NCBI RefSeq assembly: GCF_041260155.1
Contig: NC_091941.1
Location: 23,371,247 to 23,435,246, forward strand
Source: Ptychodera flava
Lineage: Eukaryota > Hemichordata > Enteropneusta > Ptychoderidae
DNA length: 64,000 nt
Reading direction: 5' to 3'
Shown: piece by piece, positions 50,855-62,300 of the stretch
Position numbering within the stretch: the first letter of the stretch is position 1
How the letters are laid out: every line of letters starts with the position of its first letter
Notes under the pieces: model-generated
Database searches by the model: none
What the model saw: the letters and a program-made list of their open reading frames with translations, nothing else
What the model was told of the DNA's origin: nothing
Made by a program: the position numbers and the translations under genes

Positions 50855-51889
50855 CTACTTCTTGCCCTTCTACCATGATTTCAACCCAATATATTTATTT
50901 TTTTCAATCGTCTTTATTTTTAGTGTTTCCAGATGAACTTACTGGCATTTAACTTTTATAGCTTTCCTCATTTACAATGAATTATAGTGAAACTCACAAA
51001 GTGTCCCACAACAAACTTATCAGTTCTACTGGCCTATATCTCTTAGAGATCAAGTGACATATTTGGGAGGATAATAGACTAGATTTGTGACCATGTATTG
51101 AGTTATATTTCCCAACAAGTCTTATTGAGAGATTAATACTGGCGCCAGTGACAAAGAAATACATGCAAAATACAGGAACTTTATAGAATAAATGTTTGTC
51201 TGAAGGGCAAAAAATACTCTACCTTGCAATCGATGAATTCTCAACGTCAGGCCTTATTAGGCTCAGCGATAAAGCGATAAGATCATGTTTCATCTACTGT
51301 GCAATCGTTTCCAATAAAATAATGAACTTTAGTGATAATGCTAATTGGAACAGCAATCGATGCTTAATTAGTCAACTTCTTAAATTACACTGCTAGCCTA
51401 TTCCTTTTCACTTGAGTAATAAAGATTACATATGAATGTTTACACCGACGGGGTGCACTTATCAGCTAATCGACGACGTTTGGTAAACTTTATTAGGGGT
51501 GATGATTTACGACATGAAGGCCTACTTGTTGAATTGCTGTTCTTATCGGTGCTTTCGGGCAACTTGAATTTGAAAGAGGGCGTTGACTTCACCATGGTGA
51601 CCGAAAAGATGACCATCTAACATCCTTCGTATCTCGAGATAGCAGTGAATCTCTGTGCTATGACCGATGATAATGAAACTGTATTTCATAGGGCAGCAAA
51701 ATGCTAACTACGTAGGCCTGATGGAACGAGATGTCAATACGGACAGATTTAAAGTTTGAACATGGAAGGATCTGTCGTTTCAGAAAATATAGGCTTAGGC
51801 CTACGCTTGATTAGACTTCTGAACTAAAATCTATGAAAAATACCCGGACAATATTCCCGTGAACAATGAAGATCTGATACTGGAAGCCA

Positions 51890-51916
51890 GACTTAAGACA
51901 TGATATATATATATAT

Positions 51917-51955
<39 letters not shown>

Positions 51956-52150
51956 CAATGAAAGACTACAAATTTACAAGCACAAATCGGGGAGGTGACC
52001 CAATAAGGTTGTAATCTTCCATGGGGTCCTTTAAACAATAACAGCAAAAAATAAAAGTTAAAGTCTATATAAACTGTAAGGACTGATAAAATACAACTGC
52101 GAAAAAAGCAACATAAAAGTTATTTTTCTACATTTGCCAGGATAAAAGCT
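51890..52150 (-). mobile_element. retroposon-like insertion with (TTTA)n tract, spacer 2
   Basis: A (TTTA)n tract, then about 190 bp starting ACAATGAAAGACTAC and ending TTTGCCAGGATAAAAGC. The paralogous site in spacer 1 (about 47600) lacks it. A second copy is at 56165-56398. The tract fits a minus-strand (TAAA)n tail of a SINE or truncated LINE. Confidence 0.6.
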
Positions 52151-52430
52151 ATAATGATAGAAACACGAAAATGAGAAGGGTTGGAACATGTGTAAGGAAA
52201 TGAAACGAAATAAAATATATTTTCAAAAACAAAGTTGTAATTTATAGTTGAGAAATGCACTTTGGCTCATATGAAAGACATTCCGCGGCATTCATTCGTA
52301 CACGTTGTCCACCTGTATCCATGCGATCATTGTTGAATCCCTTATAATGAGTATTGGGATGGGCAACCTGATTCAAATCAGATAAAGAGATGGTGACGTT
52401 TTTTACTTGTGTAAAGAACATGCAACTTTT

Positions 52431-52564
52431 AATTTAATTAATTAATTAAATTAATTTTAATTAATTTACTCTACGAGCTTCAAAATGAGTTCCTAGACTA
52501 AAAAGAAGTGTAAAGGTTTGCGGCCAGATATCTATCTGTCCCAAGGTACGAAGTGCATTCTACC
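52431..52564. other. AT palindrome and 3' part of a MITE copy
   Basis: An AATTAATT-type palindromic tract at 52431-52467 abuts the last ~100 bases of the 5S-invading MITE family, ending GCATTCTACC. This partial copy is linked to the second copy of the conserved-frame block. Confidence 0.55.
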
Positions 52565-52910
52565 ATCAATCTGACTGCATTGGGATGGGTTCAGCCCGGA
52601 TAGGCCTCCTATGAGTCCGACAATATGATGTGTTCCGCCGTTCTTTAATCGATTACGAGCAGTCGTCTGCACATCGACTGCGTACATCGGAAGATAGCTG
52701 GGATTCCTCAAACGTGTCACCTGACACCCATTTTCAGAAAACCCTCGGAGGGCTTGAGGCGTGTAGCATCCATAAACACCTGGGCGCCTCGCGGGCCCGT
52801 TCTTGCAAGTTCTTAATACTTTTAAAGATATCCGGCAGCTCCCATTCGAATGATAGTGCAAATTGCAAATGCAGTCACATGAAAAGCTTTCGAAGGCTTA
52901 TCTGTACCAA
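52565..52910 (-). other. spacer block with conserved open frame, copy 2
   Basis: Same block as 48294-48640. The minus-strand frame here is open for 109 codons (52532-52861) and includes CKNGPARRPGVYGC. Against copy 3, most substitutions are silent (for example TTG/CTC Leu, GGC/GGT Gly, CCT/CCC Pro, GCG/GCA Ala) and one extra codon is in frame. Confidence 0.45.
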
Positions 52911-52974
52911 TTGAGTTACTTATAAATGGGGGAAACTTCAGTACCGCTACATCCTTGAACTGATTTGAAGATAG

Positions 52975-53330
52975 TAGCCTACGCGCTTCGAATTCGAAAG
53001 ACAAACGTTTGCTCAAACTTCCCGTAACAGAACTTTAAGTCATTTCCCTTTCGAATTAAATCTAGAATAAAAAAAGGGTCATCGGTTTTAGAGAAAGCAA
53101 TAATATCTCCCGACAAGTCAAACTCAAAATGGCCGCCATACCTGACTTTGTGACTTAAAATTAAAATTTTCAATTTCAATGGGTGATTATAATCAAAAAC
53201 AACAAATAAGCTGGTGAAATCTTAATTTTAATAACTCTACGAGCTTCAAAATTAGTTCCTAGACCAAAAAGAAGTGTAAAGGTTTGCGGCCAGACATCTA
53301 TCTGTCCCAAGGTACGGAGTGCATTCTACC
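52975..53330. mobile_element. MITE of the 5S-invading family, spacer 2
   Basis: Nearly the same as 47936-48293 and in the same setting, so it was duplicated with the spacer and did not insert independently. Confidence 0.65.
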
Positions 53331-53670
53331 ATTATCATCTAACTGGGGATGGGTTCAGCCCGGATAGGCCTCCTATGAGTCCGACAAAATGTGTTTCGCC
53401 GTTCTTTAATCGACTACGAGCAGTCGTCTGCACATCGACCGCGTACATCGGAAGATAGCTAGGATTCCTCAAACGTGTCACCTGACACCCATTTTCAGAA
53501 AACCCTCGCAAGGCTTGAGGCGTGTAGCATCCATAAACACCTGGGCGCCTCGCGGGCCCGTTCTTGCAAGTTCTTTTAAAGATATCCGGCCGCTCCCATT
53601 CGAATGATAGTGCAAATTTATATGCAGTCACATGAAAAACCTTCGAAGGCTTATCTGTACCGATTGAGTG
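53331..53670 (-). other. spacer block with conserved open frame, copy 3
   Basis: The third copy of the block is nearly identical to copy 1 and keeps the upstream CKNGPARRPG coding part that copy 1 lost. Two copies within one spacer (52565 and here) show an internal duplication. Confidence 0.45.
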
Positions 53671-54371
53671 ACTTAATTTCCAAGTAGTGTATTAAATGAA
53701 CAAGAAATAAAAAAAAAATTGTGTTGTTACCTATTATGAGTTAATTGACTTGCATCTCTGACTCGCGATCTAAATTCATCATTCTGAACAACAGCCCACA
53801 CGAGACCTAAGCTTATAGCAAAGTCTAGTCTGGACAGAGGATACCTAGATGGCTTCATTGGCTTTTTTCTTGTCTTATTTGATTCCATTGTTTGCCTATT
53901 AAAAATTCAATATTTTATGGTATTACTACATGTAGGCTAGAGTAGGCTGTAAGATATGTTTATTTATAATCATAATTGTGAAATGTGAATATTATTAGTA
54001 AAATATTATTGTATATATTATACCACGGTTGAACTACCCAGGCTATAGGCTAGACTACGACATTGCGACAGTGAAGATTGACAATTTGACTTCGCAGTAC
54101 GGATAAACAAAAACAGCTCTTTATTGACAAACAAACGTGCACAGAAATACATCTCTATGTTAGTTCTTTATTGTGTTTATTCAAAAATGGCATCGTATGC
54201 AACAAATAAACAAACACACACAAGCAAACGAACTAGGCCTAATTAAGACTCAAGCCAGTGTCCCTTGTGATTTTGCACGTCTTTGTGCTCAGATCCACAG
54301 TCCCCTGTGATCTACATTCCGCTCTTGGACTATGCGCCCCATAGACAGCGCAAAGTCCGACAGCGGAATAG

Positions 54372-54668
54372 GGCCGTTCACAGTTTACGTCACTGTTCTC
54401 TCATTAATATGCAAAAATAAATATTTGTCCGCATTTTTAGATTACGCTTTTGAAAATTACGCATGCAAGAACGACGAAAATACATCTCAGTTGGCGACTG
54501 CTAGTGTAACAGTGAATACTAAAAAACATATTCACGACTCAGAGTACAAGCTGCAAAAACAGCCACGCATGCAACATTGATAAAATTTGTCCGCATTTCA
54601 AGCTGTGTGTCCGATGTCGCGCGCGTACAGCTATATTTAGTAACAAACCTGTAACCGTGAACAGCGCT
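54372..54668. mobile_element. 297-bp insertion with ATAG duplication
   Basis: Comparison with 56500-56520, which reads straight through GCGGAATAGATCACAAG, shows 297 extra bases here with ATAG on both sides. Ends GGCCGTTCACAG and GTGAACAGCGCT are imperfect inverted repeats. The class is uncertain. Confidence 0.55.
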
Positions 54669-54909
54669 ATAGATCACAAGTGACCGTGATATCGCCGCGC
54701 TGTACCTGTCCACAGTCCGAAATGTGACCTGTCTTACCTCCAACGGCTGTTAGCTCATGTGGTTCAGCATAACCCGATTTACCTGTAAAGGGGAGAAATG
54801 GATTTCACAGCATAACTTGAAGCACTTGTAGTTGCACTTTCCACTCATGCTTGAAGTTGATGGCGACATGAGCGAACTCATGCAGCCGTACATACACCTT
54901 CAAGAGGGA

Positions 54910-55014
54910 TAGCTCTGCATGGCAGGGTTGTGTGTTACCGGCGTTATTATACGGCCCCGTGGGAGGCCGTATAGGCCTAACGCCGGTAACACACAGCCCT
55001 GCCATGCAGGGCTA
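54910..55014. mobile_element. 105-bp foldback insertion, 9-bp duplication
   Basis: Arms TAGCTCTGCATGGCAGG and CCTGCCATGCAGGGCTA continue through GTGTGTTACCGGCGTT and its inverse. CAAGAGGGA flanks both sides. The empty site is seen at about 50557 and 56754. The 9-bp duplication and TAGC ends match the style of 46441-46567. Confidence 0.8.
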
Positions 55015-55193
55015 CAAGAGGGAGCGCTTCGACAGCCGGCTGTAATTTTCATGCTGAATGTATTGATTAGTACATCAAATGTTCGTCTAGTCAGATTAAT
55101 ATCGAGATTTCGTTACAACAATACATGAAATTTAAGTAATGCTACCGACTTATATCAGAATGTTTATATGGGGTACATTTTCCCCTGTGAAGT

Positions 55194-55312
55194 GCCTACG
55201 GCCATACCACGTAGAATACACCGGTTCTCGTCCGATCACCGAAGTTAAGCTGCGTTGGGCGTGGTTAGTACTTGGATGGGTGACCGCCTGGGAATACCAC
55301 GTGCTGTAGGCT
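55194..55312 (+). rRNA. 5S rRNA, copy 3
   Basis: A 119-base gene with intact internal control region, TATA-like box at 55163-55169 and T5 terminator at 55317-55321. The body is the same as copies 1, 2 and 5. Confidence 0.97.
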
Positions 55313-56164
55313 TTGCTTTTTGCCCTTCTACCATGATTTCAACCAAATATATTTATTGACAAAAGTGACAAAGAAATACATGCAAAATACAGGAACTTTA
55401 TAGAATAAATGTTTGTCTGAAGGGCAAAAAATAATCTACCTTGCGATGGACGAATTCTCAACGTTAGGCCTTATTAGGCTCAGCGATAAAGCGATAAGAT
55501 CATGTTTCATCTATACTGTGCGTTTCCAATAAAATAACTTGCTTCAGTGTGATAATGCTAATTAATATATTGGAACAGCAATCGATGCTTAATTGATCAA
55601 CTTCTTAAATTACACTGTAAGCCTATACCGTTTCACTTGAGTAATAAAGATTACATTATGAATGTTTACACCGACGGGGTGCACTTATCATAATTGACGA
55701 CGTTTGGTAAACTTTATTAGGGGTGGTGATTTACGACATGTAGGCCTACTTGTTGAATTGCTGTTTTTATCGGTGCTTTCGGGCAACTTGCATCTGAAAG
55801 AGGAAGATGACGGCAAAGACGTTCAATAGCGTTGACTTCACCATGGTGACCGAAAAGATGACCATCTACCATCCCCCGTATCTCGAGATAGCAGTGAATT
55901 TCTGTGCCATGACCGATAATGAATCTGTATGTCATAGGGCAGCGAAATGCTAACTACGTAGGCCTAATGGAACGAGATGTCAATACGGAAAGATTTAAAG
56001 TTTGAGCATGGAAGTAGTTTGATACCTCCGATCCGGGCGTCGTTTCAGAAAATATAGGCTTAAGCCTAAGCTTAATTAGACTTCTGAACTAATAACTATG
56101 AAAAATACCCGGACAATATTCCCGTGAACAATGAAGATCTGTTACTGGAAGCCAGACTGAAGAC

Positions 56165-56398
56165 ATGTTATGTTTATTTATTTATTTATTTATTTATCCA
56201 CAATGAAGGATTACCCATTTACAAGCACAAATCTGGGAGGTGACCCAATAAGGTTGTAAATCTTCCATGGGGTCCTTTAAACAATAACAGCAAAAAATAA
56301 AAGTTAAAGTCTATATAAACTGTAAGGACTAATAAAATACAACTGCGAAAAAGGCAACATAAAAGTTGTTTTTCTACATTTGCCAGGATAAAAGCTAT
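56165..56398 (-). mobile_element. retroposon-like insertion with (TTTA)n tract, spacer 3
   Basis: Same element as 51890-52150 at the same place in the unit, with a shorter (TTTA)n tract. Shared position means it predates the duplication that separated these two units. Confidence 0.6.
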
Positions 56399-56932
56399 AA
56401 TGATAGAAACACTAAAATGAGAAGGGGTGGAATATGTGCAAGGAAATGAAACGAAATAAAATATATTTTCAAAAACAAAGTTGACATAGACGGGCGCATA
56501 GTCCGAGAGCGGAATAGATCACAAGTGACCGTGATATCGCCGCCCTGTACCTGTCCACACTCCGAACTGTGACCTGCAGGACCTGTCTTACCTCCAACGG
56601 CTGTTAGCTCATGTGGTTCAACATAACCCGATTACGTATAAAAGGGAGAAATGGATTTCACAGCATAACTTGAAGCACTTGCAGTTGCACTTTCCACTCA
56701 TGCTTGAAGTTGATGGCGACATGGGCGAACTCATGCAGCCGTACATACACCTTCAAGAGGGAGCGCTTTGACAGCCGGCTGTAATTTTCATGCTGACTGT
56801 ATTGATTAGTACATCAAGTGCTCGTCTAGTCAGATTAATATTGAGATTTCGTTACAAAAATACATGAAATTTAAGTAATGCTACCGACTTATATCAGAAT
56901 GTTTATATGGGGTACATTTTCCCCTGTGAAGT

Positions 56933-57405
56933 GCCTACGGCCATACCACGTAGAATACACCGGTTCTCGTCCGATCACCGAAGTTAAGGTAATATGCACC
57001 TCGAAAGTGAAAGACTTAAACTTTTGCTCTAACTTTCCTCAAGGAATCTTTCAATCGTTCTCTTTCAAAATCAAGAATAAAAATAGGGGGTCACCGTGCA
57101 AATTTTTGTACTAGAGAAACAAATTACCCAAGATTTACCGATATTAGAAATTCAAAATGGCCGCCATCCCGTGTTAACTCTATGGAGAAAAATAAAAAAA
57201 TTTGAATTTCGGAAAACTAAGCCGGTGAAAAGTTTTCTTTCACCAAGAGCTTTAAAATGAATCCCCACATGTGGTATATCAGAAGAGAATTGTAAAAGTT
57301 TGAGAGTCCCAATGTCTGTCCCGAGGTGCGTTCTACCTTAAGCTGCGTTGGGCGTGGTTAGTACTTGGATGGGTGACCGCCTGGGAATACCACGTGCTGT
57401 AGGCT
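56933..57405 (+). pseudogene. 5S rRNA, copy 4, split by a MITE
   Basis: The 5' part is 56933-56987 and the 3' part resumes at 57338/57342-57405. The two parts together match the other copies, with TTAA duplicated around a 350-bp insert. The break lies in the internal control region, so correct TFIIIA/TFIIIC use is unlikely. TATA-like box (56902-56908) and T5 terminator (57410-57414) remain. Confidence 0.95.
56988..57337. mobile_element. 350-bp TTAA-targeting MITE inside a 5S gene
   Basis: Ends GGTAATATGCACCTCG and CGAGGTGCGTTCTACC are inverted repeats (about 13 of 16). The 5S gene supplies a TTAA in GAAGTTAAGC, which is duplicated on insertion. TTAA targeting points to a piggyBac-type mobiliser. 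Relatives in the window: 41296, 47936, 52975. Confidence 0.88.
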
Positions 57406-58512
57406 CCAATTTTTACCCTTCTACCATGATTTCAACCCAATATATTTATTTTTTTCAATCTTCTTTATTTTTAGGGTTTCCAGATGAACTTATTGGCATG
57501 TTATAGCTTTCCTCATTTACAATGAATTGTAGTGAAACTCACAAAGTGTCACACGATAACCTTAGGCCCTACTGGCCTATATCTCTTGGAGATCAAGTGA
57601 CACATTGGGGAGGATAATAGACTAGATTTGTAACCATGAGTTGAGTTATATTCCCAACGTGTCGTATTTAGAGATTAATACTGGCGCCAGTGACAAAGAA
57701 ATACATGCAAAATACAGGAACTTTATAGAATAAATGTTTGTCTGAAGGGCAAAAAATATAGATTCTACCTCGCGATGGACGAATCCTCAACGTCAGGCCT
57801 TATTAGGCTCAGCGATAAAGCAATAAGATCATGTCTCATCTACTGTGCGTTTCCAATAAAATAGCGCGCTTCAGTGTGATAATGCTAATTAATATATTGG
57901 AACAGCAATCGATGCTTAATTGATCAACTTCTTAAATTACACTGCAAGCCTATACCGTTTCACTTGAGTAATAAAGATTGCATTATGAATGTTCACACTA
58001 ACGGCAACGGGGTGCACTTATCAGCTAATTGACGACGTTCAGTAAACTTTATTAGGGGTGGTGATTTACGACATGTAGTAGGCCTACTTGTTGAATTGCT
58101 GCTCTTATCAGTGCTTTCGGGCAACTTGAATTTGAAAGAGGGCGTTGACTTCACCATGGTGACCGACAAGATGACCATCTACCATCCTTCGTATCTCGAG
58201 ATAGCAGTGAATTTCTGTGCTATGACCGATGATAATGAATCTGTATTTCATAGGACAGCGAAATGCTAACTACGTAGGCCTAATGGAGAGAGATGTCAAT
58301 ACGGAAAGATTTAAGTTTGAGCATGGAAGTAGTTTGATGCCTCCGATCCGTCGTTTCAGAAAATATAGGCTTAGCCCAAGTTTAATTAGACTTGTGAACT
58401 AATAACTATGAAAAATACCCGATTGATTTCGTTACAAAAATACATGAAATGTAAGTAATGCTACCGACTTATATCAGAATGTTTATATGGGGTACATTTT
58501 CCCCTGTGAAGT

Positions 58513-58631
58513 GCCTACGGCCATACCACGTAGAATACACCGGTTCTCGTCCGATCACCGAAGTTAAGCTGCGTTGGGCGTGGTTAGTACTTGGATGGGT
58601 GACCGCCTGGGAATACCACGTGCTGTAGGCT
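58513..58631 (+). rRNA. 5S rRNA, copy 5
   Basis: A 119-base gene with intact internal control region, TATA-like box at 58482-58488 and T5 terminator at 58636-58640. It is the copy nearest to dehydrogenase gene C. Confidence 0.97.
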
Positions 58632-59025
58632 CTACTTTTTGCCCTTCTACCATGATTTCAACCAAATATATTTATTTTTTTCAATCGTCTTTATTTTTAG
58701 GGTTTCCAGATGAACTTTATTGGCATTTAACTTTTATAGCTTTCCTCATTTACAATGAATTATAGTGAAACTCACAAAGTGTCACACAATAACCTTATCA
58801 GTTCCAAGTACTGGCCTATACTACTAGTATCTCTTGGAGATCAAGTGACACATCGGGGAGGATAATAGACTAGATTTGTGACCATGTATTGAGTTATATT
58901 CCCAACAAGCTTTATTGAGAGATTAATACTGGCGCCAGTAACAAAGAAATACATGCAAAATACAGGAACTTTATAGAATAAATGTTTGTCTGAAGGGCAA
59001 AAAATACTCTACCTTGCGATGGATT

Positions 59026-59327
59026 TGCATTGTCTGATGACGTGCCCTCCCCCATTCCCGCCGTTGGCTGTGTCTGCAGAGCGCAGCCAACGGCATGACA
59101 GAAAGGGGGAAGGAAGCATATCACATGTATCATGCGCTTATAAGCGGTCATATCGTATGCAAATACATGTTCCAGTAACCACAACTGGCTGCAGCTGACT
59201 GTTGTCTGGCAGGTTCGATGTTCTACTGGGTCTGGCAAGCAAGACTGAAGTCATCGTCTTTTCCTGAATCACGCACTTTGACCTGAAAATCAGTTGAGGT
59301 TCCCGGCCCCGCAAACAACCGTGAAGA
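59026..59327 (+). promoter_or_regulatory. gene C 5' flank at the array boundary
   Basis: Spacer homology stops at about 59025. The next 300 bases contain GCCGTTGGCTG and its inverse CAGCCAACGGC and a TGATGACGTG motif (CRE-like). They must hold the promoter or 5' UTR of gene C. No TATA box is evident. Confidence 0.4.
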
Positions 59328-62300
59328 ATGGTGTTTTACATCATAGCACTGGTAGTAGTGTCTGTACCGGTACTGTATCTTCTCAGGTACACGTATTAAA
59401 TACGGATTATACTATTATAAATTGAAATGTACCTTCCTCTTCGTGACCTCGGCTTGCCTGATGTCTCTTCGCGAGTCCGTGGTGACTCTATTTATCACGG
59501 TTCTTTTGTGGAGGGTGCTCACAGAAAACGATATATGTACTATGCCATCATTTTAAGGCAATGTCACTGTCACTGCATTACACTTCTGCTTTCAGGATCA
59601 GGAGGCGCACTCGTCCACCCAATCAGATAGATACGCATGATATTGATAGACTGTGTGTGGCAACAGGCGTGGGTAGTATCGATGTAGAGTAACATTCAAT
59701 TTCGAGCACCTGTGCCGCCAACCAACAAGGCACAAGGTCAAAAATCACTGCAATTATGCGAAATTGGATGAGGTGCACGTGCGACGCCTACGTCGTCTTC
59801 TTGGCGACGCGCTACATATATTACGACACGGGGAGGGACTGTGATTACGATTAGCGTTCAGGATGCGCCAAAATACTACGTCCACGTTGTGGAGAGAGAC
59901 CTTTGGTCCAACTAGCGATGGGCGTTCGTATGATCCCTTAACGTATTTATGCGGATCAATTCAAAGTTAAGATATATAGAAACATTTTTCCCGCAAAAAT
60001 AATCCCCAGGTACCTGTAATTGCTGTACAGTGCCCAGGTGTGACCTAAGATGACCCTATTTTAAACGATACCGTTCACCTGGCCACGGGCGCAAGTGAAC
60101 CTGCAAGGATCTGAGGTCAGGACTGCGGATTGAAACCAAAAAACCGAAACCTGGAAGACTCAAGGCTAAACTGTAGAAGAACAGAAAGGGGGGCATGTCA
60201 TGAAAATCACTTGAGATTGCTAAAGTAAACAGACTAAAGAACTGTTTTGAAACTGAGACCCTGGTTTCACTCCAGGGTGTATGGTACACAAAACAACGAT
60301 TGCAAATGGCTTATTCAATGTTTATTGCTCTTACGTGACTGAGGGAAGATCGTCCATGTAGCCAACACGAACACGAAGTGTCTGTTACCGACTGAGGCCA
60401 GTGGGCTCTTATATAAGAGGTTACAAGCGCCAAATTTGGTGAAGATTTATTTTGAACTTTGTATATTACAGTAAACTCTATCCTAATCATCATTCAGTTA
60501 TCGATGTGGCCCAGGAACTATGCAGTAGCTGTTGTATCATTTATATCAATCCCACAATTCTCTCAAGTTGTGTTGTTTAGATACTGGCAAACAGTAAGAG
60601 ACTGGTCAAATTTGAGCGATAAATATTAGGAGGTATTTATGACAATAAGGTGCTGTTATGCAAGCACAGACACTAATGCTTTTGATGTGTATATTATTTT
60701 GTGATTTTTGTGTTGTAGCTTCTTTTTATAGTCCCTTTACTATTACTGCTTAGATCATATTATCTCATAGTTTTTCAGCTTTTAGAAATTTGCTCAAAAT
60801 CAGATATGGTGATCATATGCAACGTTTCCATCTTTGCTAATGATTTTGCAGTTCTTTGTCTCTGTTGGTCAACTCGCAGACAGGTGAGGTTATAGCTAGT
60901 ATATAACAGCTAGAAATTGACTAGACAGAAATATCATGATCTCTACACTTTTTTTAGTCAGACTGAGTTTTCATCCTCCAACTGCTATCTTAGCAACATA
61001 AACTACTACACCATGACAATACAGCTAACTCCCAGGTCAAAGTCGTCATTGTGTGAAATCGTTGAAAAATGGCAGCTCATGGAACTTTCATGTGCCCCTT
61101 CAGTTTGTCCTGTGTGCAGGACTGTGCTATAATGTCATCTTTTAACTTATTCAGCCCAATGCCTTGTAAACTGGTCCACAATCACCATTGATGGCAATAA
61201 GTTTTGGCCAAATCATATTTGTGAAAGGATTAATACAGTTTTGTGTGTTCTGCAAGTTATGCTGCCTCTCTGCCCAGGAGATAGACCCTGGCAGGACAAA
61301 TAGACCTGCAATCTATCATGGTTAGCATCATCTTTTGTTGTGCAGTGTCATTTCAGGCAGTGTGATAAAGAATATCATTTCCTCTCCTATAAATTTGCAG
61401 GAATTTTTTCAAAGGTGGTGTCTGCAAAAGTACAGCAAGACTTGATGGCAAGACTGTAATCATCACTGGAGCAAACACAGGAATTGGCAAGGAAACTGCA
61501 AAGGATCTTGCGGGAAGAGGTATGTCAATGTTCTTATCATGATCCACGGTACCATGTGACAATGTGTTCCTATACTTTGTCTTCCAAAAGAGATGAAAAT
61601 TTGTACAGACACAAAGCTGTTTTTAAATATCAAATGCTTCACAGTGGTTAGAAACCAAACAGGCATGTATCTTTGTATTTAATTTGCTGTATTATCCCCT
61701 CAACAGCAATGTTTAATGACAGAAAACATCTTATGACAGAACATCTATACTGCCCTGAAATCTCACATTGAGCAATTCCGACTGTAATATACAGGCAGCA
61801 TTGGAGTGTTCCTCCACCAAGAGATATCTTTTTCATCAGTAGGAGCCAGGGATAGGGTCAGGGTAAGGTGTCTGATGGCTGTAAATGTCCAGGATGCAAC
61901 TATCATTGAATGATACTGGTCGTACTTGTCAATGTAGTCTTTGAGAATCTGCTGCTTGAAGGAAATATTTAAATTTCAATGTAGAAACAAAGTGCTGTGT
62001 TTATACTCTAATCTATTTTAAATGTTTGATAAGATGTGTATTCATCTCAGTGTCAAATTTACCCCGAAGTGGGTGGTAGTATTCGGAGACATTTTCTTTT
62101 GAGGACAAAATCATGACACTCTTTTTCTTGGCAGATACGCTGGAAATGTCCACATTTCTTACAGCCTTGACTTGCTTACTATCACCGTAGACTGTTATCA
62201 CAAAGTTTCATGCCTTTTATTGATACACTACAGGTGCTAGAGTCATCCTTGCCTGCAGGGACCTTGAGAAGGCCAACCAGGCAGCCGCTGAGGTAAAGAA

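Larger units (their letters stand above)
46086..59025 (+). repeat. decayed tandem 5S rDNA array with long spacers
   Basis: Five 5S positions in one direction start at 46148, 50736, 55194, 56933 and 58513. Upstream flanks (ACTTATATCAGAATGTTTAT) and downstream flanks (GCCCTTCTACCATGATTTCA, TACTGGCGCCAGTGACAAAG, CTTATTAGGCTCAGCGATAA) recur in most units, showing unit duplication. Spacing varies from 1.2 to 4.6 kb through insertions and deletions. Array homology stops near 59025, about 300 bases before gene C. Confidence 0.9.

Noticed and set aside
46086-59025. Search for U1, U2, U5, U6 snRNA or spliced-leader genes in the 5S spacers
   Set aside because: 5S arrays often link to such genes, but none of their conserved starts or Sm sites was recognised.
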